NCBI GenBank assembly: GCA_019828595.1 | Contig: JAHQRK010000003.1 | Coordinates: 3,410,001 to 3,474,000 of the forward strand | Reading direction: 5' to 3' | Origin: Aphanomyces cochlioides | Lineage: Eukaryota; Oomycota; Saprolegniomycetes; Saprolegniales; Verrucalvaceae | DNA: 64,000 nt | Shown here: one piece after another, positions 1 through 12,863 of the stretch | Position numbering within the stretch: the first letter of the stretch is position 1 | Layout of the letters: each line of letters begins with the position of its first letter | Notes under the pieces: model-generated | The model's input: only the letters and a program-made list of their open reading frames with translations | Told to the model about the DNA's origin: nothing | Database searches by the model: none | Translations under genes and position numbers: made by a program

Positions 1-140
1 GCAATGAGTAGAAGATGTACTGATATGACTGTACGTAGCCTTTGTATGGTTTCTGTGAGTGAATGTATGGTTGCAGGTTAAGGAAGATGTAAATGCAGAG
101 AGATGGTGTGTAGAATGAGAGAAGTGTAAATAGTATGAAC

Positions 141-212
141 GGGGGGTTAGCTCAGTGGTAGAGCGTTGGATTCCAGTCCCAACGGTCAAGGGTTCAACTC
201 CCTTACTCCTCA
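141..212 (+). tRNA. tRNA-Trp (anticodon CCA), copy 1
   Basis: A 72-nt cloverleaf. The 7-bp acceptor stem is 141-147 with 205-211 and contains two G-U pairs. The D-arm is 150-164, with the usual AGTGGTA loop. The anticodon loop is 171-177 with CCA at 173-175. The T-arm has stem AAGGG/CCCTT and loop TTCAACT. The discriminator is A212, as expected for eukaryotic tRNA-Trp, and no CCA tail is encoded. There is no intron. A T5 run at 215-219 is a suitable RNA polymerase III terminator. One oddity is an A-C mismatch (170/178) closing the anticodon stem, present in every copy. Confidence 0.93.
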
Positions 213-592
213 GCTTTTTATCTTTCGAATCAACATGCACACTTTTGTCAATCCTTCACCCGAGTCACTCCGTTTATATTCGCCCCACTACAACCTGTAT
301 TGTAGCTTTGCACTTGCAAAAAGGAATACTACATACACCCACCTATCCCGACGGTTAGTTTTTCGAAAATCGATACCAGGAGGACTCCAGCCAGCTTGGT
401 TTTTCAAATCGAATTGATGGTCTTCGTGTCCGTTTGAGGAGATACCATACATCAATGTGCATATTTTTCATATATATCCATATGTCTTTGCTGGAGATAG
501 AGACTCGACGTGTAAGTGATACAACTAGAAAGGATGAAGCTAGGAGTCAAGAGTAAAAATAGAATTTTTTAAAAGTATAAAAGGTAAAAGAC

Positions 593-664
593 AGCGCCAG
601 ACCGGGTTCGAACCAGTGACCCTCAGAGCTGCAATCTGACGCTCTACCACTGAGCTACTCGCGC
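593..664 (-). tRNA. tRNA-Cys (anticodon GCA), copy 1
   Basis: A 72-nt minus-strand cloverleaf with anticodon GCA in loop TTGCAGC, a perfect TCAGA/TCTGA anticodon stem and T-loop TTCGAAC. The discriminator is U (comp. of A593), the known identity base of tRNA-Cys. The acceptor stem has one G-G mismatch (660/598), shared by all copies. A T4 run on the minus strand (586-589) follows the gene and fits Pol III termination. There is no intron and no encoded CCA. Confidence 0.93.
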
Positions 665-1290
665 TGTGTGTAGTGCACACCGACTAATGAGCCACAGATA
701 CACTTTGACATTTTCACCTCCGAATCAATACTCCCTGCGTACCACAAAGCACCGTTATTTTGCCTGCTCAGCACACTTCATACATAGTCACACCACTCAA
801 TATTATCTCGTTTCTCGGATGAACTATGAAAGCTATTTCTCATTTGCATCGGAGACTTTTGGTTGGAGGTTTGCAACGTTTAGACGCTTGTGACAAGTAC
901 ACATGAATAGAAAGATCTGATCTATTCTAAAGTTGACATGTTATTTAGTGCCTGTATCCACAGAAGTCCATAACTTCCACATTACAACTCTTATAGAGTA
1001 CTTGCCGTGTTGAACGGAAAAAGTTTGGGTTGTGGTGACCCCAGGTAAGTTCGAACTAGAGAATTTGAGGTCATACAGAAAGGTATCGTTTGTCTTTCAT
1101 TTGAGTTTGATGGGCTACAAAAGGAATTTTGGCAAGTGTGCAATAAATGTGCAATGAGTAGAAGATGTACTGATATGACTGTACGTAGCCTTTGTATGGT
1201 TTCTGTGAGTGAATGTATGGTTGCAGGTTAAGGAAGATGTAAATGCAGAGAGATGGTGTGTAGAATGAGAGAAGTGTAAATAGTATGAAC

Positions 1291-1362
1291 GGGGGGTTAG
1301 CTCAGTGGTAGAGCGTTGGATTCCAGTCCCAACGGTCAAGGGTTCAACTCCCTTACTCCTCA
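1291..1362 (+). tRNA. tRNA-Trp (CCA), copy 2
   Basis: No difference seen from the copy at 141-212. Confidence 0.93.
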
Positions 1363-1742
1363 GCTTTTTATCTTTCGAATCAACATGCACACTTTTGTCA
1401 ATCCTTCACCCGAGTCACTCCGTTTATATTCGCCCCACTACAACCTGTATTGTAGCTTTGCACTTGCAAAAAGGAATACTACATACACCCACCTATCCCG
1501 ACGGTTAGTTTTTCGAAAATCGATACCAGGAGGACTCCAGCCAGCTTGGTTTTTCAAATCGAATTGATGGTCTTCGTGTCCGTTTGAGGAGATACCATAC
1601 ATCAATGTGCATATTTTTCATATATATCCATATGTCTTTGCTGGAGATAGAGACTCGACGTGTAAGTGATACAACTAGAAAGGATGAATCTAGGAGTCAA
1701 GAGTAAAAATAGAATTTTTTAAAAGTATAAAAGGTAAAAGAC

Positions 1743-1814
1743 AGCGCCAGACCGGGTTCGAACCAGTGACCCTCAGAGCTGCAATCTGACGCTCTACCAC
1801 TGAGCTACTCGCGC
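1743..1814 (-). tRNA. tRNA-Cys (GCA), copy 2
   Basis: No difference seen from the copy at 593-664; this unit carries a private T at 1689, 54 bp away. Confidence 0.93.
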
Positions 1815-2440
1815 TGTGTGTAGTGCACACCGACTAATGAGCCACAGATACACTTTGACATTTTCACCTCCGAATCAATACTCCCTGCGTACCACAAAGC
1901 ACCGTTATTTTGCCTGCTCAGCACACTTCATACATAGTCACACCACTCAATATTATCTCGTTTCTCGGATGAACTATGAAAGCTATTTCTCATTTGCATC
2001 GGAGACTTTTGGTTGGAGGTTTGCAACGTTTAGACGCTTGTGACAAGTACACATGAATAGAAAGATCTGATCTATTCTAAAGTTGACATGTTATTTAGTG
2101 CCTGTATCCACAGAAGTCCATAACTTCCACATTACAACTCTTATAGAGTACTTGCCGTGTTGAACGGAAAAAGTTTGGGTTGTGGTGACCCCAGGTAAGT
2201 TCGAACTAGAGAATTTGAGGTCATACAGAAAGGTATCGTTTGTCTTTCATTTGAGTTTGATGGGCTACAAAAGGAATTTTGGCAAGTGTGCAATAAATGT
2301 GCAATGAGTAGAAGATGTACTGATATGACTGTACGTAGCCTTTGTATGGTTTCTGTGAGTGAATGTATGGTTGCAGGTTAAGGAAGATGTAAATGCAGAG
2401 AGATGGTGTGTAGAATGAGAGAAGTGTAAATAGTATGAAC

Positions 2441-2512
2441 GGGGGGTTAGCTCAGTGGTAGAGCGTTGGATTCCAGTCCCAACGGTCAAGGGTTCAACTC
2501 CCTTACTCCTCA
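2441..2512 (+). tRNA. tRNA-Trp (CCA), copy 3
   Basis: Matches copy 1 throughout. Confidence 0.93.
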
Positions 2513-2892
2513 GCTTTTTATCTTTCGAATCAACATGCACACTTTTGTCAATCCTTCACCCGAGTCACTCCGTTTATATTCGCCCCACTACAACCTGTAT
2601 TGTAGCTTTGCACTTGCAAAAAGGAATACTACATACACCCACCTATCCCGACGGTTAGTTTTTCGAAAATCGATACCAGGAGGACTCCAGCCAGCTTGGT
2701 TTTTCAAATCGAATTGATGGTCTTCGTGTCCGTTTGAGGAGATACCATACATCAATGTGCATATTTTTCATATATATCCATATGTCTTTGCTGGAGATAG
2801 AGACTCGACGTGTAAGTGATACAACTAGAAAGGATGAAGCTAGGAGTCAAGAGTAAAAATAGAATTTTTTAAAAGTATAAAAGGTAAAAGAC

Positions 2893-2964
2893 AGCGCCAG
2901 ACCGGGTTCGAACCAGTGACCCTCAGAGCTGCAATCTGACGCTCTACCACTGAGCTACTCGCGC
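2893..2964 (-). tRNA. tRNA-Cys (GCA), copy 3
   Basis: Matches copy 1; two private G-to-A changes (3037, 3039) lie upstream of it. Confidence 0.93.
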
Positions 2965-3590
2965 TGTGTGTAGTGCACACCGACTAATGAGCCACAGATA
3001 CACTTTGACATTTTCACCTCCGAATCAATACTCCCTACATACCACAAAGCACCGTTATTTTGCCTGCTCAGCACACTTCATACATAGTCACACCACTCAA
3101 TATTATCTCGTTTCTCGGATGAACTATGAAAGCTATTTCTCATTTGCATCGGAGACTTTTGGTTGGAGGTTTGCAACGTTTAGACGCTTGTGACAAGTAC
3201 ACATGAATAGAAAGATCTGATCTATTCTAAAGTTGACATGTTATTTAGTGCCTGTATCCACAGAAGTCCATAACTTCCACATTACAACTCTTATAGAGTA
3301 CTTGCCGTGTTGAACGGAAAAAGTTTGGGTTGTGGTGACCCCAGGTAAGTTCGAACTAGAGAATTTGAGGTCATACAGAAAGGTATCGTTTGTCTTTCAT
3401 TTGAGTTTGATGGGCTACAAAAGGAATTTTGGCAAGTGTGCAATAAATGTGCAATGAGTAGAAGATGTACTGATATGACTGTACGTAGCCTTTGTATGGT
3501 TTCTGTGAGTGAATGTATGGTTGCAGGTTAAGGAAGATGTAAATGCAGAGAGATGGTGTGTAGAATGAGAGAAGTGTAAATAGTATGAAC

Positions 3591-3662
3591 GGGGGGTTAG
3601 CTCAGTGGTAGAGCGTTGGATTCCAGTCCCAACGGTCAAGGGTTCAACTCCCTTACTCCTCA
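3591..3662 (+). tRNA. tRNA-Trp (CCA), copy 4
   Basis: Matches copy 1 throughout. Confidence 0.93.
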
Positions 3663-4042
3663 GCTTTTTATCTTTCGAATCAACATGCACACTTTTGTCA
3701 ATCCTTCACCCGAGTCACTCCGTTTATATTCGCCCCACTACAACCTGTATTGTAGCTTTGCACTTGCAAAAAGGAATACTACATACACCCACCTATCCCG
3801 ACGGTTAGTTTTTCGAAAATCGATACCAGGAGGACTCCAGCCAGCTTGGTTTTTCAAATCGAATTGATGGTCTTCGTGTCCGTTTGAGGAGATACCATAC
3901 ATCAATGTGCATATTTTTCATATATATCCATATGTCTTTGCTGGAGATAGAGACTCGACGTGTAAGTGATACAACTAGAAAGGATGAAGCTAGGAGTCAA
4001 GAGTAAAAATAGAATTTTTTAAAAGTATAAAAGGTAAAAGAC

Positions 4043-4114
4043 AGCGCCAGACCGGGTTCGAACCAGTGACCCTCAGAGCTGCAATCTGACGCTCTACCAC
4101 TGAGCTACTCGCGC
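4043..4114 (-). tRNA. tRNA-Cys (GCA), copy 4
   Basis: Matches copy 1 throughout. Confidence 0.93.
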
Positions 4115-4740
4115 TGTGTGTAGTGCACACCGACTAATGAGCCACAGATACACTTTGACATTTTCACCTCCGAATCAATACTCCCTGCGTACCACAAAGC
4201 ACCGTTATTTTGCCTGCTCAGCACACTTCATACATAGTCACACCACTCAATATTATCTCGTTTCTCGGATGAACTATGAAAGCTATTTCTCATTTGCATC
4301 GGAGACTTTTGGTTGGAGGTTTGCAACGTTTAGACGCTTGTGACAAGTACACATGAATAGAAAGATCTGATCTATTCTAAAGTTGACATGTTATTTAGTG
4401 CCTGTATCCACAGAAGTCCATAACTTCCACATTACAACTCTTATAGAGTACTTGCCGTGTTGAACGGAAAAAGTTTGGGTTGTGGTGACCCCAGGTAAGT
4501 TCGAACTAGAGAATTTGAGGTCATACAGAAAGGTATCGTTTGTCTTTCATTTGAGTTTGATGGGCTACAAAAGGAATTTTGGCAAGTGTGCAATAAATGT
4601 GCAATGAGTAGAAGATGTACTGATATGACTGTACGTAGCCTTTGTATGGTTTCTGTGAGTGAATGTATGGTTGCAGGTTAAGGAAGATGTAAATGCAGAG
4701 AGATGGTGTGTAGAATGAGAGAAGTGTAAATAGTATGAAC

Positions 4741-4812
4741 GGGGGGTTAGCTCAGTGGTAGAGCGTTGGATTCCAGTCCCAACGGTCAAGGGTTCAACTC
4801 CCTTACTCCTCA
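4741..4812 (+). tRNA. tRNA-Trp (CCA), copy 5
   Basis: Matches copy 1 throughout. Confidence 0.93.
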
Positions 4813-5192
4813 GCTTTTTATCTTTCGAATCAACATGCACACTTTTGTCAATCCTTCACCCGAGTCACTCCGTTTATATTCGCCCCACTACAACCTGTAT
4901 TGTAGCTTTGCACTTGCAAAAAGGAATACTACATACACCCACCTATCCCGACGGTTAGTTTTTCGAAAATCGATACCAGGAGGACTCCAGCCAGCTTGGT
5001 TTTTCAAATCGAATTGATGGTCTTCGTGTCCGTTTGAGGAGATACCATACATCAATGTGCATATTTTTCATATATATCCATATGTCTTTGCTGGAGATAG
5101 AGACTCGACGTGTAAGTGATACAACTAGAAAGGATGAAGCTAGGAGTCAAGAGTAAAAATAGAATTTTTTAAAAGTATAAAAGGTAAAAGAC

Positions 5193-5264
5193 AGCGCCAG
5201 ACCGGGTTCGAACCAGTGACCCTCAGAGCTGCAATCTGACGCTCTACCACTGAGCTACTCGCGC
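5193..5264 (-). tRNA. tRNA-Cys (GCA), copy 5
   Basis: Matches copy 1 throughout. Confidence 0.93.
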
Positions 5265-5890
5265 TGTGTGTAGTGCACACCGACTAATGAGCCACAGATA
5301 CACTTTGACATTTTCACCTCCGAATCAATACTCCCTGCGTACCACAAAGCACCGTTATTTTGCCTGCTCAGCACACTTCATACATAGTCACACCACTCAA
5401 TATTATCTCGTTTCTCGGATGAACTATGAAAGCTATTTCTCATTTGCATCGGAGACTTTTGGTTGGAGGTTTGCAACGTTTAGACGCTTGTGACAAGTAC
5501 ACATGAATAGAAAGATCTGATCTATTCTAAAGTTGACATGTTATTTAGTGCCTGTATCCACAGAAGTCCATAACTTCCACATTACAACTCTTATAGAGTA
5601 CTTGCCGTGTTGAACGGAAAAAGTTTGGGTTGTGGTGACCCCAGGTAAGTTCGAACTAGAGAATTTGAGGTCATACAGAAAGGTATCGTTTGTCTTTCAT
5701 TTGAGTTTGATGGGCTACAAAAGGAATTTTGGCAAGTGTGCAATAAATGTGCAATGAGTAGAAGATGTACTGATATGACTGTACGTAGCCTTTGTATGGT
5801 TTCTGTGAGTGAATGTATGGTTGCAGGTTAAGGAAGATGTAAATGCAGAGAGATGGTGTGTAGAATGAGAGAAGTGTAAATAGTATGAAC

Positions 5891-5962
5891 GGGGGGTTAG
5901 CTCAGTGGTAGAGCGTTGGATTCCAGTCCCAACGGTCAAGGGTTCAACTCCCTTACTCCTCA
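5891..5962 (+). tRNA. tRNA-Trp (CCA), copy 6
   Basis: Matches copy 1 throughout. Confidence 0.93.
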
Positions 5963-6342
5963 GCTTTTTATCTTTCGAATCAACATGCACACTTTTGTCA
6001 ATCCTTCACCCGAGTCACTCCGTTTATATTCGCCCCACTACAACCTGTATTGTAGCTTTGCACTTGCAAAAAGGAATACTACATACACCCACCTATCCCG
6101 ACGGTTAGTTTTTCGAAAATCGATACCAGGAGGACTCCAGCCAGCTTGGTTTTTCAAATCGAATTGATGGTCTTCGTGTCCGTTTGAGGAGATACCATAC
6201 ATCAATGTGCATATTTTTCATATATATCCATATGTCTTTGCTGGAGATAGAGACTCGACGTGTAAGTGATACAACTAGAAAGGATGAAGCTAGGAGTCAA
6301 GAGTAAAAATAGAATTTTTTAAAAGTATAAAAGGTAAAAGAC

Positions 6343-6414
6343 AGCGCCAGACCGGGTTCGAACCAGTGACCCTCAGAGCTGCAATCTGACGCTCTACCAC
6401 TGAGCTACTCGCGC
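6343..6414 (-). tRNA. tRNA-Cys (GCA), copy 6
   Basis: Matches copy 1 throughout. Confidence 0.93.
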
Positions 6415-7040
6415 TGTGTGTAGTGCACACCGACTAATGAGCCACAGATACACTTTGACATTTTCACCTCCGAATCAATACTCCCTGCGTACCACAAAGC
6501 ACCGTTATTTTGCCTGCTCAGCACACTTCATACATAGTCACACCACTCAATATTATCTCGTTTCTCGGATGAACTATGAAAGCTATTTCTCATTTGCATC
6601 GGAGACTTTTGGTTGGAGGTTTGCAACGTTTAGACGCTTGTGACAAGTACACATGAATAGAAAGATCTGATCTATTCTAAAGTTGACATGTTATTTAGTG
6701 CCTGTATCCACAGAAGTCCATAACTTCCACATTACAACTCTTATAGAGTACTTGCCGTGTTGAACGGAAAAAGTTTGGGTTGTGGTGACCCCAGGTAAGT
6801 TCGAACTAGAGAATTTGAGGTCATACAGAAAGGTATCGTTTGTCTTTCATTTGAGTTTGATGGGCTACAAAAGGAATTTTGGCAAGTGTGCAATAAATGT
6901 GCAATGAGTAGAAGATGTACTGATATGACTGTACGTAGCCTTTGTATGGTTTCTGTGAGTGAATGTATGGTTGCAGGTTAAGGAAGATGTAAATGCAGAG
7001 AGATGGTGTGTAGAATGAGAGAAGTGTAAATAGTATGAAC

Positions 7041-7112
7041 GGGGGGTTAGCTCAGTGGTAGAGCGTTGGATTCCAGTCCCAACGGTCAAGGGTTCAACTC
7101 CCTTACTCCTCA
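7041..7112 (+). tRNA. tRNA-Trp (CCA), copy 7
   Basis: Matches copy 1 throughout. Confidence 0.93.
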
Positions 7113-7492
7113 GCTTTTTATCTTTCGAATCAACATGCACACTTTTGTCAATCCTTCACCCGAGTCACTCCGTTTATATTCGCCCCACTACAACCTGTAT
7201 TGTAGCTTTGCACTTGCAAAAAGGAATACTACATACACCCACCTATCCCGACGGTTAGTTTTTCGAAAATCGATACCAGGAGGACTCCAGCCAGCTTGGT
7301 TTTTCAAATCGAATTGATGGTCTTCGTGTCCGTTTGAGGAGATACCATACATCAATGTGCATATTTTTCATATATATCCATATGTCTTTGCTGGAGATAG
7401 AGACTCGACGTGTAAGTGATACAACTAGAAAGGATGAAGCTAGGAGTCAAGAGTAAAAATAGAATTTTTTAAAAGTATAAAAGGTAAAAGAC

Positions 7493-7564
7493 AGCGCCAG
7501 ACCGGGTTCGAACCAGTGACCCTCAGAGCTGCAATCTGACGCTCTACCACTGAGCTACTCGCGC
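7493..7564 (-). tRNA. tRNA-Cys (GCA), copy 7
   Basis: Matches copy 1 throughout. Confidence 0.93.
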
Positions 7565-8191
7565 TGTGTGTAGTGCACACCGACTAATGAGCCACAGATA
7601 CACTTTGACATTTTCACCTCCGAATCAATACTCCCTGCGTACCACAAAGCACCGTTATTTTGCCTGCTCAGCACACTTCATACATAGTCACACCACTCAA
7701 TATTATCTCGTTTCTCGGATGAACTATGAAAGCTATTTCTCATTTGCATCGGAGACTTTTGGTTGGAGGTTTGCAACGTTTAGACGCTTGTGACAAGTAC
7801 ACATGAATAGAAAGATCTGATCTATTCTAAAGTTGACATGTTATTTAGTGCCTGTATCCACAGAAGTCCATAACTTCCACATTACAACTCTTATAGAGTA
7901 CTTGCCGTGTTGAACGGAAAAAGTTTGGGTTGTGGTGACCCCAGGTAAGTTCGAACTAGAGAATTTGAGGTCATACAGAAAGGTATCGTTTGTCTTTCAT
8001 TTGAGTTTGATGGGCTACAAAAGGAATTTTGGCAAGTGTGCAATAAATGTGCAATGAGTAGAAGATGTACTGATATGACTGTACGTAGCCTTTGTATGGT
8101 TTCTGTGAGTGAATGTATGGTTGCAGGTTAAGGAAGATGTAAATGCAGAGAGATGGTGTGTAGAATGAGAGAAGTGTAAAATAGTATGAAC

Positions 8192-8263
8192 GGGGGGTTA
8201 GCTCAGTGGTAGAGCGTTGGATTCCAGTCCCAACGGTCAAGGGTTCAACTCCCTTACTCCTCA
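8192..8263 (+). tRNA. tRNA-Trp (CCA), copy 8
   Basis: Matches copy 1; a private extra A about 11 nt upstream shifts the array phase by one from here on. Confidence 0.93.
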
Positions 8264-8643
8264 GCTTTTTATCTTTCGAATCAACATGCACACTTTTGTC
8301 AATCCTTCACCCGAGTCACTCCGTTTATATTCGCCCCACTACAACCTGTATTGTAGCTTTGCACTTGCAAAAAGGAATACTACATACACCCACCTATCCC
8401 GACGGTTAGTTTTTCGAAAATCGATACCAGGAGGACTCCAGCCAGCTTGGTTTTTCAAATCGAATTGATGGTCTTCGTGTCCGTTTGAGGAGATACCATA
8501 CATCAATGTGCATATTTTTCATATATATCCATATGTCTTTGCTGGAGATAGAGACTCGACGTGTAAGTGATACAACTAGAAAGGATGAAGCTAGGAGTCA
8601 AGAGTAAAAATAGAATTTTTTAAAAGTATAAAAGGTAAAAGAC

Positions 8644-8715
8644 AGCGCCAGACCGGGTTCGAACCAGTGACCCTCAGAGCTGCAATCTGACGCTCTACCA
8701 CTGAGCTACTCGCGC
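8644..8715 (-). tRNA. tRNA-Cys (GCA), copy 8
   Basis: Matches copy 1 throughout. Confidence 0.93.
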
Positions 8716-9341
8716 TGTGTGTAGTGCACACCGACTAATGAGCCACAGATACACTTTGACATTTTCACCTCCGAATCAATACTCCCTGCGTACCACAAAG
8801 CACCGTTATTTTGCCTGCTCAGCACACTTCATACATAGTCACACCACTCAATATTATCTCGTTTCTCGGATGAACTATGAAAGCTATTTCTCATTTGCAT
8901 CGGAGACTTTTGGTTGGAGGTTTGCAACGTTTAGACGCTTGTGACAAGTACACATGAATAGAAAGATCTGATCTATTCTAAAGTTGACATGTTATTTAGT
9001 GCCTGTATCCACAGAAGTCCATAACTTCCACATTACAACTCTTATAGAGTACTTGCCGTGTTGAACGGAAAAAGTTTGGGTTGTGGTGACCCCAGGTAAG
9101 TTCGAACTAGAGAATTTGAGGTCATACAGAAAGGTATCGTTTGTCTTTCATTTGAGTTTGATGGGCTACAAAAGGAATTTTGGCAAGTGTGCAATAAATG
9201 TGCAATGAGTAGAAGATGTACTGATATGACTGTACGTAGCCTTTGTATGGTTTCTGTGAGTGAATGTATGGTTGCAGGTTAAGGAAGATGTAAATGCAGA
9301 GAGATGGTGTGTAGAATGAGAGAAGTGTAAATAGTATGAAC

Positions 9342-9413
9342 GGGGGGTTAGCTCAGTGGTAGAGCGTTGGATTCCAGTCCCAACGGTCAAGGGTTCAACT
9401 CCCTTACTCCTCA
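9342..9413 (+). tRNA. tRNA-Trp (CCA), copy 9
   Basis: Matches copy 1 throughout. Confidence 0.93.
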
Positions 9414-9793
9414 GCTTTTTATCTTTCGAATCAACATGCACACTTTTGTCAATCCTTCACCCGAGTCACTCCGTTTATATTCGCCCCACTACAACCTGTA
9501 TTGTAGCTTTGCACTTGCAAAAAGGAATACTACATACACCCACCTATCCCGACGGTTAGTTTTTCGAAAATCGATACCAGGAGGACTCCAGCCAGCTTGG
9601 TTTTTCAAATCGAATTGATGGTCTTCGTGTCCGTTTGAGGAGATACCATACATCAATGTGCATATTTTTCATATATATCCCTATGTCTTTGCTGGAGATA
9701 GAGACTCGACGTGTAAGTGATACAACTAGAAAGGATGAAGCTAGGAGTCAAGAGTAAAAATAGAATTTTTTAAAAGTATAAAAGGTAAAAGAC

Positions 9794-9865
9794 AGCGCCA
9801 GACCGGGTTCGAACCAGTGACCCTCAGAGCTGCAATCTGACGCTCTACCACTGAGCTACTCGCGC
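9794..9865 (-). tRNA. tRNA-Cys (GCA), copy 9
   Basis: Matches copy 1; a private C at 9681 lies downstream of it. Confidence 0.93.
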
Positions 9866-10491
9866 TGTGTGTAGTGCACACCGACTAATGAGCCACAGAT
9901 ACACTTTGACATTTTCACCTCCGAATCAATACTCCCTGCGTACCACAAAGCACCGTTATTTTGCCTGCTCAGCACACTTCATACATAGTCACACCACTCA
10001 ATATTATCTCGTTTCTCGGATGAACTATGAAAGCTATTTCTCATTTGCATCGGAGACTTTTGGTTGGAGGTTTGCAACGTTTAGACGCTTGTGACAAGTA
10101 CACATGAATAGAAAGATCTGATCTATTCTAAAGTTGACATGTTATTTAGTGCCTGTATCCACAGAAGTCCATAACTTCCACATTACAACTCTTATAGAGT
10201 ACTTGCCGTGTTGAACGGAAAAAGTTTGGGTTGTGGTGACCCCAGGTAAGTTCGAACTAGAGAATTTGAGGTCATACAGAAAGGTATCGTTTGTCTTTCA
10301 TTTGAGTTTGATGGGCTACAAAAGGAATTTTGGCAAGTGTGCAATAAATGTGCAATGAGTAGAAGATGTACTGATATGACTGTACGTAGCCTTTGTATGG
10401 TTTCTGTGAGTGAATGTATGGTTGCAGGTTAAGGAAGATGTAAATGCAGAGAGATGGTGTGTAGAATGAGAGAAGTGTAAATAGTATGAAC

Positions 10492-10563
10492 GGGGGGTTA
10501 GCTCAGTGGTAGAGCGTTGGATTCCAGTCCCAACGGTCAAGGGTTCAACTCCCTTACTCCTCA
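10492..10563 (+). tRNA. tRNA-Trp (CCA), copy 10
   Basis: Matches copy 1 throughout. Confidence 0.93.
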
Positions 10564-10943
10564 GCTTTTTATCTTTCGAATCAACATGCACACTTTTGTC
10601 AATCCTTCACCCGAGTCACTCCGTTTATATTCGCCCCACTACAACCTGTATTGTAGCTTTGCACTTGCAAAAAGGAATACTACATACACCCACCTATCCC
10701 GACGGTTAGTTTTTCGAAAATCGATACCAGGAGGACTCCAGCCAGCTTGGTTTTTCAAATCGAATTGATGGTCTTCGTGTCCGTTTGAGGAGATACCATA
10801 CATCAATGTGCATATTTTTCATATATATCCATATGTCTTTGCTGGAGATAGAGACTCGACGTGTAAGTGATACAACTAGAAAGGATGAAGCTAGGAGTCA
10901 AGAGTAAAAATAGAATTTTTTAAAAGTATAAAAGGTAAAAGAC

Positions 10944-11015
10944 AGCGCCAGACCGGGTTCGAACCAGTGACCCTCAGAGCTGCAATCTGACGCTCTACCA
11001 CTGAGCTACTCGCGC
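10944..11015 (-). tRNA. tRNA-Cys (GCA), copy 10
   Basis: Matches copy 1 throughout. Confidence 0.93.
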
Positions 11016-11641
11016 TGTGTGTAGTGCACACCGACTAATGAGCCACAGATACACTTTGACATTTTCACCTCCGAATCAATACTCCCTGCGTACCACAAAG
11101 CACCGTTATTTTGCCTGCTCAGCACACTTCATACATAGTCACACCACTCAATATTATCTCGTTTCTCGGATGAACTATGAAAGCTATTTCTCATTTGCAT
11201 CGGAGACTTTTGGTTGGAGGTTTGCAACGTTTAGACGCTTGTGACAAGTACACATGAATAGAAAGATCTGATCTATTCTAAAGTTGACATGTTATTTAGT
11301 GCCTGTATCCACAGAAGTCCATAACTTCCACATTACAACTCTTATAGAGTACTTGCCGTGTTGAACGGAAAAAGTTTGGGTTGTGGTGACCCCAGGTAAG
11401 TTCGAACTAGAGAATTTGAGGTCATACAGAAAGGTATCGTTTGTCTTTCATTTGAGTTTGATGGGCTACAAAAGGAATTTTGGCAAGTGTGCAATAAATG
11501 TGCAATGAGTAGAAGATGTACTGATATGACTGTACGTAGCCTTTGTATGGTTTCTGTGAGTGAATGTATGGTTGCAGGTTAAGGAAGATGTAAATGCAGA
11601 GAGATGGTGTGTAGAATGAGAGAAGTGTAAATAGTATGAAC

Positions 11642-11713
11642 GGGGGGTTAGCTCAGTGGTAGAGCGTTGGATTCCAGTCCCAACGGTCAAGGGTTCAACT
11701 CCCTTACTCCTCA
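11642..11713 (+). tRNA. tRNA-Trp (CCA), copy 11
   Basis: Matches copy 1 throughout. Confidence 0.93.
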
Positions 11714-12093
11714 GCTTTTTATCTTTCGAATCAACATGCACACTTTTGTCAATCCTTCACCCGAGTCACTCCGTTTATATTCGCCCCACTACAACCTGTA
11801 TTGTAGCTTTGCACTTGCAAAAAGGAATACTACATACACCCACCTATCCCGACGGTTAGTTTTTCGAAAATCGATACCAGGAGGACTCCAGCCAGCTTGG
11901 TTTTTCAAATCGAATTGATGGTCTTCGTGTCCGTTTGAGGAGATACCATACATCAATGTGCATATTTTTCATATATATCCATATGTCTTTGCTGGAGATA
12001 GAGACTCGACGTGTAAGTGATACAACTAGAAAGGATGAAGCTAGGAGTCAAGAGTAAAAATAGAATTTTTTAAAAGTATAAAAGGTAAAAGAC

Positions 12094-12165
12094 AGCGCCA
12101 GACCGGGTTCGAACCAGTGACCCTCAGAGCTGCAATCTGACGCTCTACCACTGAGCTACTCGCGC
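12094..12165 (-). tRNA. tRNA-Cys (GCA), copy 11
   Basis: Matches copy 1 throughout. Confidence 0.93.
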
Positions 12166-12791
12166 TGTGTGTAGTGCACACCGACTAATGAGCCACAGAT
12201 ACACTTTGACATTTTCACCTCCGAATCAATACTCCCTGCGTACCACAAAGCACCGTTATTTTGCCTGCTCAGCACACTTCATACATAGTCACACCACTCA
12301 ATATTATCTCGTTTCTCGGATGAACTATGAAAGCTATTTCTCATTTGCATCGGAGACTTTTGGTTGGAGGTTTGCAACGTTTAGACGCTTGTGACAAGTA
12401 CACATGAATAGAAAGATCTGATCTATTCTAAAGTTGACATGTTATTTAGTGCCTGTATCCACAGAAGTCCATAACTTCCACATTACAACTCTTATAGAGT
12501 ACTTGCCGTGTTGAACGGAAAAAGTTTGGGTTGTGGTGACCCCAGGTAAGTTCGAACTAGAGAATTTGAGGTCATACAGAAAGGTATCGTTTGTCTTTCA
12601 TTTGAGTTTGATGGGCTACAAAAGGAATTTTGGCAAGTGTGCAATAAATGTGCAATGAGTAGAAGATGTACTGATATGACTGTACGTAGCCTTTGTATGG
12701 TTTCTGTGAGTGAATGTATGGTTGCAGGTTAAGGAAGATGTAAATGCAGAGAGATGGTGTGTAGAATGAGAGAAGTGTAAATAGTATGAAC

Positions 12792-12863
12792 GGGGGGTTA
12801 GCTCAGTGGTAGAGCGTTGGATTCCAGTCCCAACGGTCAAGGGTTCAACTCCCTTACTCCTCA
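12792..12863 (+). tRNA. tRNA-Trp (CCA), copy 12
   Basis: Matches copy 1 throughout. Confidence 0.93.
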
